Below, in pieces: positions 26,148-33,414 of a stretch of 64,000 bases of DNA; positions within the stretch are counted from its first letter, which is position 1; every line of letters starts with the position of its first letter. The stretch is from Chitinophagaceae bacterium (GTDB taxonomy: Bacteria; Bacteroidota; Bacteroidia; Chitinophagales; Chitinophagaceae): positions 50,882 through 114,881 of the forward strand of contig JAACZQ010000002.1 of the NCBI GenBank assembly GCA_009996675.1, in the 5' to 3' direction. The position numbers and the translations under genes are program-made. The notes beneath the pieces were generated by a model, which saw nothing but the letters and a program-made list of their open reading frames with translations, was not told the origin of the DNA and searched no databases.

Positions 26148-26793
26148 AACTCAATCGACCATGGAGATAATATTGGGAAGGCGAACTGTTTTCCTGGTAT
26201 TATCTCTTACGATACTCTGCAGTTGCGGCATCGTGAATAAATCCAAACAGCGGACTTATTCCAGTGTGGACAGCTCCGCTACCCATGTCACCCGGTCCAC
26301 GGCTGACCAGGTGCAGGATAGTGCCAATAAGAAAGCCTACGAACAGGCCACAGAGAATACTGTAGCCGATGAATCCATTGGCCGGGTAGAAGTGGAGTTT
26401 GGGCAGGATTCGGTAAAACCAACAGGTCCGGTCGTAATCTCACGTGATAGCAGCGGGAATATGGTCATTGACCCTGGTGGCCGGCCGGTAAAAAAGGTCA
26501 CTGATACACGATCCGCCCAGAAGTCGGCGACAACTACCACAAAAAATACCGGACTGGATTCAACCCGGGTAAGCAAGATCCAGACAACCCAGAAAGTCGA
26601 TAGCCTGGCTTCCGCACTGAAAAAAGAGGTCCGTTCTGCGGAGAAAAAAGTGTTCCGATGGCAAGTGCCATGGTATGCCTGGCTGATACTGCCGGTTATC
26701 GGGCTGATCGCCTGGCGGTACCGGCTGTACCAGCGAAAGATCGATACGGCCACAAAAATCCCTTATTCATCACCCAATGACAATACTGCATGA
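26137..26793 (+). CDS. Lipoprotein with C-terminal TM: candidate unimolecular spanin
   Basis: A 218-residue protein from this ATG; an ATG at 26161 gives a more usual lipoprotein signal. The N-terminus has Arg-Arg, a hydrophobic core and L-C-S-C, where Cys30 is the likely lipidated residue. The mature part is a long, soluble Ser/Thr/Asp/Lys-rich stretch. The C-terminus has one transmembrane helix (about 175-193: W-Y-A-W-L-I-L-P-V-I-G-L-I-A-W) and a basic cytoplasmic tail. An outer-membrane lipoyl anchor plus an inner-membrane helix in one chain is the definition of a u-spanin, as in phage T1 gp11. It overlaps the endolysin candidate by 4 bases. Confidence 0.6.
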   Translation: MQTKTQSTMEIILGRRTVFLVLSLTILCSCGIVNKSKQRTYSSVDSSATHVTRSTADQVQDSANKKAYEQATENTVADESIGRVEVEFGQDSVKPTGPVVISRDSSGNMVIDPGGRPVKKVTDTRSAQKSATTTTKNTGLDSTRVSKIQTTQKVDSLASALKKEVRSAEKKVFRWQVPWYAWLILPVIGLIAWRYRLYQRKIDTATKIPYSSPNDNTA

Positions 26794-27380
26794 AAAATTT
26801 TTATCCGGAAAAGCCCACGGTGCCTTTCCAAAAATCAATGATTGAAATGGCTTTGATAATCGATGCCATTAAAAAGGCGCCATTCCCGGTTGAGGTAAAG
26901 CGGGCTGCGTATGTGGTGATTCGTAATGAATCATCCAATGGCCGTTCGGTGATCAATGGCAATAACCTATGCGGAGCCCAGGCCGATAGCGGCAGGTGGC
27001 CCCGGGCCTGGGATGCCAAAATCGCTGCTGTTACCTATAAGCGTGAGAATACGACCAATAAGGAGCGGATATTCCTTGTATTCGATAGCCTGGCCAGCGG
27101 GATAGCATTCGTGTGCGACCGGGTGCAGGCCAAAGGGATATTCATCGGTGAAAACGTGAACGGCCGATATTACAAAGGAGATGTTCGAACAGTAGAGCAG
27201 TTGGCGGATGCCTATGGCGATGAGTGGGTTCATGGCCGTGATGCCACACCGACCCCCACGGAAGTGCGCAATTTCACCAGCATGTATAATCAGGCGAAAG
27301 TGCTTTTCCCTGATGAAAATAAGGCGGAATCAGGTAATTCTACGGCGCAAAAATCAGGTATTAATACTGTAAAAAAGTGA
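26790..27380 (+). CDS. Candidate endolysin (lysozyme-like)
   Basis: A 196-residue soluble protein without signal peptide. The region R-N-E-S-S-N-G-R-S (E47) followed by N-N-L-C-G and Q-A-D-S-G-R-W (64-70) follows the glutamate-then-substrate-cleft pattern of lysozyme-fold glycosidases and resembles hydrolases found in Bacteroidota phages. E47 is the likely catalytic acid. C-terminal 20 residues are a disordered Lys/Ser tail. The place, directly coupled to the spanin candidate and after the holin candidate, supports lysis. Without a signal peptide it would need the holin to leave the cytoplasm. Confidence 0.65.
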   Translation: MKNFYPEKPTVPFQKSMIEMALIIDAIKKAPFPVEVKRAAYVVIRNESSNGRSVINGNNLCGAQADSGRWPRAWDAKIAAVTYKRENTTNKERIFLVFDSLASGIAFVCDRVQAKGIFIGENVNGRYYKGDVRTVEQLADAYGDEWVHGRDATPTPTEVRNFTSMYNQAKVLFPDENKAESGNSTAQKSGINTVKK

Positions 27381-27412
27381 CGCTGCGAAGATTATTTTGG
27401 CAATAAAAAGCC

Positions 27413-27601
27413 ATGAAAGATTCCACACAGAAAGCAGTCGCTGAACTGTTTGACTTTGCCAATCCTGATGAGTGTAAACAGTTGCTTTGGGAATGGTTCC
27501 GATCCACAATAGTCGGCAACTACCATTCCTTAGATCAGAGCGAAAAGGATGCCATAGCTGGCCTGTACGAGCGCCTCAATAATGTTTTCCAAAGTGGCTG
27601 A
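27413..27601 (+). CDS. Small hypothetical phage protein
   Basis: A 62-residue acidic, helical protein ending the late operon, followed by a strong terminator. No motif, membrane segment or signal is visible. Its W-x-W-F and regular helical pattern suggest a folded small protein. Role unknown; the position after the endolysin is often used by small late or lysis-timing genes. Confidence 0.6.
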   Translation: MKDSTQKAVAELFDFANPDECKQLLWEWFRSTIVGNYHSLDQSEKDAIAGLYERLNNVFQSG

Positions 27602-27638
27602 TTGCCACATTTTCTCATAAGCAGTTTGTTTTGGTTAC

Positions 27639-27665
27639 GGCCTGGGTTTCTACCCGGGCCTTTTT
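27639..27665 (+). terminator. Rho-independent terminator, end of late genes
   Basis: Nine-base-pair stem with one G-U pair (27639-27647 with 27652-27660), 4-base loop, then five T. It closes the phage late operon. Confidence 0.85.
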
Positions 27666-27847
27666 GTTGGGATAATGTTAAATAAATGTTAAAGAAATCG
27701 AATTTTCAGCAAAAACATTATGGTCGAAATATTTAAATACAGGTGGCAGGTGCTTTTAAGCTTCATAGGCATTATGGCAAACTGAATATTCCGCCAATTA
27801 ATTTAAATCTAAACCGGAAGGTAACCGGTAAAAAAATCCATAAAATA

Positions 27848-27982
27848 ATGATTAACAACCAATTGAAAAAGAGACGCTGGCAAATGCGTCCAAAAAGGAA
27901 AACCTTCTCCTGGAGGGAAGAAGGTTTAAAAATTGCCTTTCTTTTACTGAAAATCATTGAATTTATAGCTCGACACAATTAA
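27848..27982 (+). CDS. Possible small basic protein with C-terminal hydrophobic helix
   Basis: A 44-residue open frame from an ATG (an upstream GTG at 27743 would give 79 residues). The N-terminal half is very Lys/Arg-rich; the last 20 residues form an amphipathic or membrane-like helix (I-A-F-L-L-L-K-I-I-E-F-I-A). The frame crosses a perfect 9-base-pair hairpin at 27900-27927, so the region could instead be non-coding. From 27602 to 28059 this is the only coding candidate I see, and it is weak. Confidence 0.25.
   Translation: MINNQLKKRRWQMRPKRKTFSWREEGLKIAFLLLKIIEFIARHN
27900..27927. other. Hairpin in the region between late operon and integrase
   Basis: Perfect 9-base-pair stem AAACCTTCT / AGAAGGTTT with a 10-base loop, followed by AAAA on the plus strand. 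It may be a weak terminator for minus-strand transcripts or part of a small RNA. Confidence 0.4.
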
Positions 27983-28003
27983 TTCAGTGTTTTCAGACTG
28001 TGC

Positions 28004-28031
28004 GAAAGACCGTTGTTTACAGCGGTCTTTC
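28004..28031. terminator. Bidirectional hairpin terminator candidate
   Basis: Perfect 9-base-pair stem GAAAGACCG (28004-28012) / CGGTCTTTC (28023-28031). It stands after the minus-strand integrase transcript end and after any plus-strand transcript, so it can separate the two. The T-rich tail is short. Confidence 0.55.
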
Positions 28032-28059
28032 CTTTTATGAGATAAAAGTAAGCAAAACA

Positions 28060-28326
28060 TCAATCATAATGCGGATCGGCATAAAACGAGTCATCACCCG
28101 GGAGTTGATGGCCTGATCTGATTACCATGGCCCTTTCTTCCCTGGGTAGCTGGCTGTACCATTCAGCGAGCCGGCCTGAGAAGTTATTCCGGAAGAAAGC
28201 CTTTGCATCCCTGGTCATTTCCAAATTCATAGAGTAGGTTACTTCAGCCTCAGTAACCTCATAAAGTCCGGTCTTTAAATTCCGAGTAAGGCCTCTCAAC
28301 TGGTGAGGTAATTGATGCTGTTTCAT
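28060..28326 (-). CDS. Hypothetical protein downstream of integrase
   Basis: An 88-residue mixed-charge protein starting 12 bases after the integrase stop, same strand, so probably in one transcript with it. The middle has a helical stretch (R-D-A-K-A-F-F-R-N-N-F) and the end is acidic. I do not recognise it; an excisionase is conceivable from the position, but there is no clear winged-helix signature and it is not especially basic. Confidence 0.5.
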   Translation of the reverse strand: MKQHQLPHQLRGLTRNLKTGLYEVTEAEVTYSMNLEMTRDAKAFFRNNFSGRLAEWYSQLPREERAMVIRSGHQLPGDDSFYADPHYD

Positions 28327-28338
28327 TAACCAAATGTA

Positions 28339-29541
28339 TTATGAAAACGGGTTATTTACTTTTCTCAGACGTTCTTCTTGCCTTGCTTTTTCTCCCAAGG
28401 CGTAGTGATCCATTGTAATTACGGGGGTCGTGTGCCCGGCCATCTTGGAGGCTTCCTGGAGAGATAACAGTTCCGCTGTTTCATCCAGATTAGCATGCTT
28501 CAATGTGTACAGATCAACCTTAATTCCAAGGCCGCCATCTTTGTTATCAGCTTTTACTTCATCGTGCCATTTTCGGGTAAGGTAATCGCGCTTACAGGGT
28601 TCTTTCGCGGGCGTAAAGTCGATGCCGAACAGATATTCTCCTGGCCGGGCTTCATTGTAGAGACTTACCCACTCATCGTATACGGCATCTTTGATCGGGC
28701 GGTACACTTGACGAGAAGATCCTCCCTTTTTTATTGTTACAATAAAACTACGGCCTGGCAGGTCGACATGATCTTTCTGCATCCTTAACAATTCAATCTC
28801 TCTGGCGCCGGAATGAAAGAAAATATGAAGGAATCTCAAATATGCAGGATCCGGAGCTGTTTCGGTATAATGGTGCTCAACTTTCTGGCGAAGTTCTTTG
28901 ACCATGATAGGCCGTATTTTCTTTGGTAGTGCTTTTTTAGCCACTCCACTCGCTGGATTTACTTCGTGATAGTCAATCTGTTTGAAGAGCATCATCAAAT
29001 AGGCACGGTAATGATTATAAGATACTTCTGATAAATTACAGGCATCGAGAATAGCTTTTATGTGCTTTCGGCTGACATCTTTCAAGACAAGATAATCCCA
29101 ACGCATTTTTCGAATTGCGACTGTTACATACTTCAAGCAGCTCTTTACGTTTGCCGCAGTAGTTTTCGGAACACTCATGTTTTTTAAAGCCATCTCCATT
29201 GCAGTAATTAATGGAGTATTAGGGTCTACGACTGGGGTGTTATATGCGTCTATGCAATATTGTTTTGTAATCGGATTGAATCCATCAATCTGAAGGCGCT
29301 TCATCTCCATATTAATTAACTCCTCCGTTGCAGCCTTTCGATCAGTTGGAGTTTTAAATTCATTCATCCCCTTAACCATAACAAGTTTAGGAGATATCCG
29401 TCCTTTGTCATTACGGACCGATGGGTCATAAAATCGGTACCATATATACCAATCTCTTTTAGTAGATGCAGACGCTTTCTTCCAGTTAGTGGGAGTTACC
29501 TTCAGTTCGGTGCAATAGCAACCATTGGGCAGTGTAATCAT
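28339..29541 (-). CDS. int: Phage integrase, tyrosine recombinase
   Basis: A 400-residue protein of usual Bacteroidota phage integrase size: N-terminal arm-binding part (1-100), a SAM-like core-binding domain (about 105-205) and catalytic domain (215-400). Visible catalytic residues are R247 (G-A-R-E-I-E), a beta-hairpin Lys near 271, H349 (L-K-H), H370 (A-G-H-T-T) and the nucleophile Y380. The box II arginine expected three residues after H349 is Leu352 and no arginine is near. It points away from the tRNA-Arg 107 bases upstream, whose 3' part is the likely attachment site. It carries out insertion and excision of the prophage. Confidence 0.92.
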   Translation of the reverse strand: MITLPNGCYCTELKVTPTNWKKASASTKRDWYIWYRFYDPSVRNDKGRISPKLVMVKGMNEFKTPTDRKAATEELINMEMKRLQIDGFNPITKQYCIDAYNTPVVDPNTPLITAMEMALKNMSVPKTTAANVKSCLKYVTVAIRKMRWDYLVLKDVSRKHIKAILDACNLSEVSYNHYRAYLMMLFKQIDYHEVNPASGVAKKALPKKIRPIMVKELRQKVEHHYTETAPDPAYLRFLHIFFHSGAREIELLRMQKDHVDLPGRSFIVTIKKGGSSRQVYRPIKDAVYDEWVSLYNEARPGEYLFGIDFTPAKEPCKRDYLTRKWHDEVKADNKDGGLGIKVDLYTLKHANLDETAELLSLQEASKMAGHTTPVITMDHYALGEKARQEERLRKVNNPFS

Positions 29542-29595
29542 TGTTAGCGGAGTTGTTAACGATTAACAAAACGCTATCAATATGGAAAGAGGGAA

Positions 29596-29638
29596 AATAA
29601 GGCTGAAACTATTGCTATCATTGAGTTTCAGCCTTATT
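29596..29638. terminator. Strong bidirectional terminator between tRNA-Arg and integrase
   Basis: A perfect 15-base-pair stem (29596-29610 with 29624-29638) and 13-base loop, with A-rich and T-rich flanks on the two sides, so it can work both ways. On the minus strand it ends the tRNA-Arg transcript before the integrase gene. It lies at or beside the phage-host junction. Confidence 0.8.
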
Positions 29639-29647
29639 TATTTTTCG

Positions 29648-29721
29648 TGACCGCGTCAGGATTCAAACCTGAAACCTTCTGATCCGTAGTCAGATGCTCT
29701 ATTCAGTTGAGCTACGCAGCC
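29648..29721 (-). tRNA. tRNA-Arg (anticodon ACG)
   Basis: 74 bases fold as a complete cloverleaf: 7-base-pair acceptor stem (two G-U pairs), D stem GCTC/GAGC, anticodon stem TCTGA/TCAGA with loop CTACGGA giving anticodon ACG, 5-base variable loop, and T stem TCAGG/CCTGA with loop TTTGAAT. CCA is not encoded. The wobble A is expected to be changed to inosine to read CGU, CGC and CGA. The gene is intact next to the prophage, so integration restored its 3' end. Confidence 0.97.
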
Positions 29722-29749
29722 AGGTGTTACTTAAATCAGTAACGGGGTG

Positions 29750-29780
29750 CAAATATAAAGGCAAAAAAATAAATTACAAA
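29750..29780 (-). promoter_or_regulatory. Promoter of tRNA-Arg (TTTG-N19-TATATTTG)
   Basis: On the minus strand a -33 TTTG (29777-29780) and a -7 TATATTTG (29750-29757) are separated by 19 bases, a perfect match to the Bacteroidota primary sigma promoter. It lies 28 bases before the tRNA 5' end. Confidence 0.85.
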
Positions 29781-29804
29781 AACAAGTTCCTTTTTTCTGC
29801 CGGA

Positions 29805-30584
29805 TTAATCCAGTTCATAGATGGAAGCTGCTGCTTTTTCCGAGATAAAATCGGGCAAAAGCCATACCAGGAAAGCGCCCAGTTTATTCACCCATCCGGT
29901 GATCAGTTCGGGTTTGCGGGCAAACATGGCATTGACTGCCAGCCTGGCCACGGCTTCCGGTGTCATATTCACTTTTTCGGCTGCTTTTAATCCCTTTTTT
30001 CCCACTTTGGCCCGGTGTGCAAAACCCGTGTCGGTGGAGCCCGGACTGAGTGCGGTTACGGATACGGTGGTATTGCGTAATTCATAGCGCAAACCGCGAC
30101 TGAATCGCAGCATGAAGGCTTTGCTGGCGGCGTATACTGAGAGGCCGGGTACGGCCTGGTACGCTGCTGAGCTTACGATATTGAGGATATAGGCTTGCTG
30201 CTGTTTTTTGAGCATGGGCAGCAGGCTGTGGGTGAGTATTACCGGTACCTGCATATTCACGCGCATCATGTCGGTATGTTCAGTTGCTGTATAATTTTCG
30301 AAAGCCCCGCTGAGTCCATAACCGGCATTGTTCACCAGTATATGCAATTCGTAGCCGTTGGTGTTGATCCATTCCAGCAGTTTTGCGGGTGCCTGATCAC
30401 TGGCCAGGTCGCATACCAGGTACTGTACCGGCACCTGGTATTGTTGCCGGAGTGATGCACTTAATGCATCGAGTGCCTGTTCATCGCGTGCCACCAGCAG
30501 GAGGGGTATTTTCCGGGCGGCCAGTTCTGTGGCGATGGCTTTTCCTATGCCTTTGCTGGCGCCGGTAACAAGTGCGTATAACAT
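29805..30584 (-). CDS. Short-chain dehydrogenase/reductase (SDR)
   Basis: A 259-residue classical SDR: NAD(P)-binding T-G-A-S-K-G-I-G at residues 7-14, N-N-A-G near 90, a catalytic Ser about 143 (V-S-S-A-A-Y), and Y-A-A-S-K about 156-160. A basic residue after the glycine motif (R33 in V-A-R-D) suggests NADPH preference. Substrate is unknown; the form resembles the SDRs related to DltE/YqjQ that act on ketones or lipid-like substrates. The hydrophobic C-terminus (A-F-L-V-W-L-L-P) might touch the membrane. It is the first host gene after the tRNA and stands alone, with a terminator upstream belonging to the next gene. Confidence 0.9.
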   Translation of the reverse strand: MLYALVTGASKGIGKAIATELAARKIPLLLVARDEQALDALSASLRQQYQVPVQYLVCDLASDQAPAKLLEWINTNGYELHILVNNAGYGLSGAFENYTATEHTDMMRVNMQVPVILTHSLLPMLKKQQQAYILNIVSSAAYQAVPGLSVYAASKAFMLRFSRGLRYELRNTTVSVTALSPGSTDTGFAHRAKVGKKGLKAAEKVNMTPEAVARLAVNAMFARKPELITGWVNKLGAFLVWLLPDFISEKAAASIYELD

Positions 30585-30600
30585 GATTACAGTTTATAAA

Positions 30601-30626
30601 AAAAGGTCAACCGGGGTTGACCTTTT
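30601..30626. terminator. Rho-independent terminator of the PhyH-like gene
   Basis: An 11-base-pair perfect stem (30601-30611 with 30616-30626), 4-base loop. On the minus strand it is followed by a long T-run, so it ends the dioxygenase transcript. Confidence 0.85.
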
Positions 30627-30645
30627 CCAATGATGTATGACCCGG

Positions 30646-31458
30646 TTAGTGGTGTACTTTCCCGGTAAAACGATGGTAGAACGGGGTCTTGCTGTTCTCA
30701 TCTTTCGGTTTGTATTTGCCGGTTACAATGGGCACATACATAACCCTTCTGCGGCTTTCTTCACCAAACTTGGGTGATTGTTTTACGCGATGCCAGAGGC
30801 GGCCATCGTGTACAGAAAGATCACCGGCCTGGATATCGAAACCTACTTCACGGTTATCATCGTTGTTGTCGATAAAATATTTTTTACCAAACAGCAGTTT
30901 CAGCATACCCTGTTTGTGTGTGCCGGGTAATACGCGCAGCCCTCCGTTGTCGAAAGGACAGGTATCGAGATGTATACCTACGTTGAGCATGGGCATAATC
31001 TTCTGTCCCATGAACAGGTCACGCGGACTATCGGTATGCCAGCCCATCTGGGTAAATGTGCTGTTGGGGGTATTGATGTAATTGTTGATGACCAAACCAT
31101 CTTTTTCATTTTCTGCAATTCTTCCTTCATAGGGATGCAGCAAAGCAGTGAGGGCTTTGAGGCGGGGATCAGACAACAGATCGTGCAATGGTTCTGAGTA
31201 CAGGGAACTGAAACATAACCGTTGGATAGTAGTATTGCCCTGTTCATCTTTTCCGAATTTCAGGGGGATACCGTTGACCTTATCCTTTTTTTCTTCCAGC
31301 CATTTACTCTCCAAACGCTTCAACTCACTGATATACAGTGAAACCTGCTCTTTGCTGATAAAATTCCGGAAAACGATCACGCCATGCTCATCGAAAAATT
31401 CCAGTTGCTCGGGGGTTAGTGTTTCACCCAGCTGAAAATGACTTTCCCATTTTTTCAT
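30646..31458 (-). CDS. Phytanoyl-CoA dioxygenase (PhyH) family protein
   Basis: A 270-residue Fe(II)/2-oxoglutarate-dependent oxygenase. The iron-binding facial triad is visible as H-T-D in M-G-W-H-T-D-S (about residues 138-140) and the distal His in D-G-R-L-W-H (about 221), with a downstream Arg (R-R-V-M-Y) for 2-oxoglutarate. The N-terminal F-F-D-E-H-G-V-I-V-F pattern is typical of the family. It hydroxylates a small molecule or lipid; the substrate cannot be read from sequence. It is divergent from the Omp85-like gene and has its own terminator. Confidence 0.88.
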   Translation of the reverse strand: MKKWESHFQLGETLTPEQLEFFDEHGVIVFRNFISKEQVSLYISELKRLESKWLEEKKDKVNGIPLKFGKDEQGNTTIQRLCFSSLYSEPLHDLLSDPRLKALTALLHPYEGRIAENEKDGLVINNYINTPNSTFTQMGWHTDSPRDLFMGQKIMPMLNVGIHLDTCPFDNGGLRVLPGTHKQGMLKLLFGKKYFIDNNDDNREVGFDIQAGDLSVHDGRLWHRVKQSPKFGEESRRRVMYVPIVTGKYKPKDENSKTPFYHRFTGKVHH

Positions 31459-31605
31459 TCTTAGGCTAATTCGGTTTATATAACTGTAATGTTAATTAAT
31501 TATTACAAATTTGTGAAGCAAAACTGCTTATAAAACAGGCAAATCTAAGCAATTTATGGGTAGAATGTACAGGTTTAACCTCCCAACACTGTATTTTGCA
31601 TTTGT

Positions 31606-32706
31606 ATGAAGCAAATAATCAAGCAGTTTGGCCTTGTACTTTCGTGTTTTTGCGGGTTTTCCGCCGTTTCTTCCAACATTTATGCGCAGGACACAGCCGT
31701 CGAAAAAGCTAAATTAATCCTGTTCCCGGCACTGACCCGTTCCGTGGAAACCAGTTGGGCTGCGGGTGGTGCGGCGTCGCTCACATTCCGGGGCCGGGCA
31801 AGCGATAGTTTGTCCCGTACTTCAGGGCTTCAGGCTGCGGTTTTGTACTCCCTCCGGCACCAGTTAATTGCTACCATGCGCGGTACCCAGTACCTGCAGG
31901 GAGAACGCTATATTTTTAACGAACTTTTTTCGTTTAGCTCTTTCCCCGATAAATTCTGGGGCATGGGTAAGGACACGAAAGACAATGCATTTGAAGACTA
32001 CCAGTTCCGGCAGTTTTACGTTTTTCTGCATCCGATGCACCGGGTGGCCCGTCACTTGTTTGTTGGCCTCCGGTATGAATACCAGCGGGTATGGAATATT
32101 CAATACCAGGCGGGTGGTTTATTTGATCAGCAAAATGTAGCCGGACGAAAAGGCTACCATGTTTCCGGCCCCGGCATCAGCCTTACCTATGATACCCGTA
32201 ACCATGCTTTTTCACCCGATAAAGGATTTTTTGCACAGGTATACTTAAGTCGCTTCGGTTCTTTCAGCGGATCGGATTATGATTATACCAACTATGCGTT
32301 GGACCTGCGTCATTTTATGAAAGCCGGTGATCAGGGTGTTATTGCATTACAGGCCTGGGTATTTGCCAATCGTGGTGATGTTCCTTTACGCAGCCTCGCG
32401 GCTTTTGGTGGTGGTAGTTCCATGCGTGGTTATTATGAAGGCCGTTTCCGCGACCTGAACCAGTATGTGATCCAGGGCGAATACAGAAGACCGGTGTATA
32501 AACGATTCGGACTGGTGGCATTTGCCTCTTTTGGTAATGTGGCTTCGCGTTTGGGTGCACTGGATCTGACCAACCTGAAATATTCTTTTGGCGGTGGTAT
32601 GCGTTATGCTTTGAATAAATCTGAAAAACTCAACCTGCGCATCGACTATGGTATTGGTCGGGGGCATAACAGCGGACTTTATTTCCAGCTGGGAGAAGCA
32701 TTCTGA
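31606..32706 (+). CDS. Omp85/BamA-type outer membrane barrel without POTRA domains
   Basis: A 366-residue protein with a signal peptide (to about residue 28, I-Y-A-Q). It lacks POTRA domains and consists mainly of barrel strands. Near residues 268-275 it has S-M-R-G-Y-Y-E-G, the (V/M)-R-G-(F/Y) lid-loop motif that marks the Omp85 family, and it ends on an aromatic residue (A-F), as barrel proteins do. Known members insert or move proteins or lipids across the outer membrane; the short patatin-free, POTRA-free type in Bacteroidota has no assigned role. Its last 28 bases overlap, tail to tail, the end of the minus-strand PAP2-like gene. Confidence 0.8.
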   Translation: MKQIIKQFGLVLSCFCGFSAVSSNIYAQDTAVEKAKLILFPALTRSVETSWAAGGAASLTFRGRASDSLSRTSGLQAAVLYSLRHQLIATMRGTQYLQGERYIFNELFSFSSFPDKFWGMGKDTKDNAFEDYQFRQFYVFLHPMHRVARHLFVGLRYEYQRVWNIQYQAGGLFDQQNVAGRKGYHVSGPGISLTYDTRNHAFSPDKGFFAQVYLSRFGSFSGSDYDYTNYALDLRHFMKAGDQGVIALQAWVFANRGDVPLRSLAAFGGGSSMRGYYEGRFRDLNQYVIQGEYRRPVYKRFGLVAFASFGNVASRLGALDLTNLKYSFGGGMRYALNKSEKLNLRIDYGIGRGHNSGLYFQLGEAF

Positions 32707-33347
32707 GTTGGGTGTAACAGGTTTTTACTCAACCGGAAAATGAAATAGGTAAATACAAAAGCAGCGAGTACATCCAGGGTATAATGTACATGCTGTACCA
32801 GCACCAGCACCGCCACGGTACAGGCGGCCAATAAAGCCAGTTGCTTATCCCTTTTGCGGCTCAGGCATAAATACATGAGGAACATATTGGAAGTGTGCCC
32901 GGAATAAAAAAGGTCTTTGGTGATGAACACATCGGTACCTCCATAAAAAACACCGGTCAGCGGGTCTTTGAGGGTGATTAATCCCACGGGTGGTTCAAGC
33001 GGTACCAGTGTAATACTCACGATACGCGATAATCCAAGCAGGGTAAAAGCCCCCAGCATAAACAACATAAAATAAGGCTGCTGAATACCCCTGATGAATA
33101 CCATGAGGGAGATGGACCAGATGATGAGGAATGTGGGGATAGATACATCGGCCGATGGGATCAGCTGTAATAATGGATCCTCTAACTGTATACCATTTCT
33201 TTGTTCAATATAGCGGAAGAAAGCCGGTAAAGAAACCAGCATGACAGCGGTTACCAGACAAACGGTCATAAAGCGAATACGAAACCAGTTGTCTTGCCAG
33301 GCTTTGCTCCATTGTACTGATATGGTCTCAGGGCGCTCTTGCTGCAT
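32679..33347 (-). CDS. PAP2 / sphingomyelin-synthase-like membrane protein
   Basis: A 222-residue protein with five to six transmembrane helices. The C-terminal half shows D-x-F-Y-S-G-H-T and H-V-H-Y-T-x-D-V, the active-site motifs of the sphingomyelin synthase branch of the PAP2 superfamily (His-Asp catalysis of head-group transfer or lipid phosphate cleavage). The start was placed after a TATATTTG promoter box lying 4 bases upstream; a longer frame with an earlier ATG would begin before the promoter. Together with the serine-palmitoyltransferase-like gene at 49953 this points to sphingolipid metabolism, though the acceptor is unknown. Confidence 0.8.
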   Translation of the reverse strand: MQQERPETISVQWSKAWQDNWFRIRFMTVCLVTAVMLVSLPAFFRYIEQRNGIQLEDPLLQLIPSADVSIPTFLIIWSISLMVFIRGIQQPYFMLFMLGAFTLLGLSRIVSITLVPLEPPVGLITLKDPLTGVFYGGTDVFITKDLFYSGHTSNMFLMYLCLSRKRDKQLALLAACTVAVLVLVQHVHYTLDVLAAFVFTYFIFRLSKNLLHPTQNASPSWK

Positions 33348-33351
33348 CCGG

Positions 33352-33359
33352 CAAATATA
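33352..33359 (-). promoter_or_regulatory. -7 box TATATTTG of the PAP2-like gene
   Basis: A full match to TAnnTTTG on the minus strand, ending 4 bases before the ATG, implying an almost leaderless transcript. No clear -33 TTTG at the usual spacing. Confidence 0.55.
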
Positions 33360-33414
33360 AAGCCCGATACACAATGTACCGGGCCTTTATAAGAGAATTA
33401 TGATAAGTATTGCA

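Larger units (their letters stand above)
1..29648. mobile_element. Prophage (right portion) integrated at tRNA-Arg
   Basis: A continuous set of tailed-phage genes runs from the left edge to the integrase: terminase, portal, scaffold, capsid, neck, tail chaperone, tape measure, tail tip, fibres, lysis genes, then an oppositely oriented tyrosine integrase about 105 bases from the 3' end of an intact tRNA-Arg. That order and the tRNA-adjacent integrase are what is known of temperate siphovirus-like prophages. The left end, the early and regulatory genes and the left attachment site are not in the window, so the exact right junction (somewhere in the 3' half of the tRNA or just beyond it) cannot be fixed. 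All essential late functions look intact, so I see no sign of decay. Confidence 0.92.
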
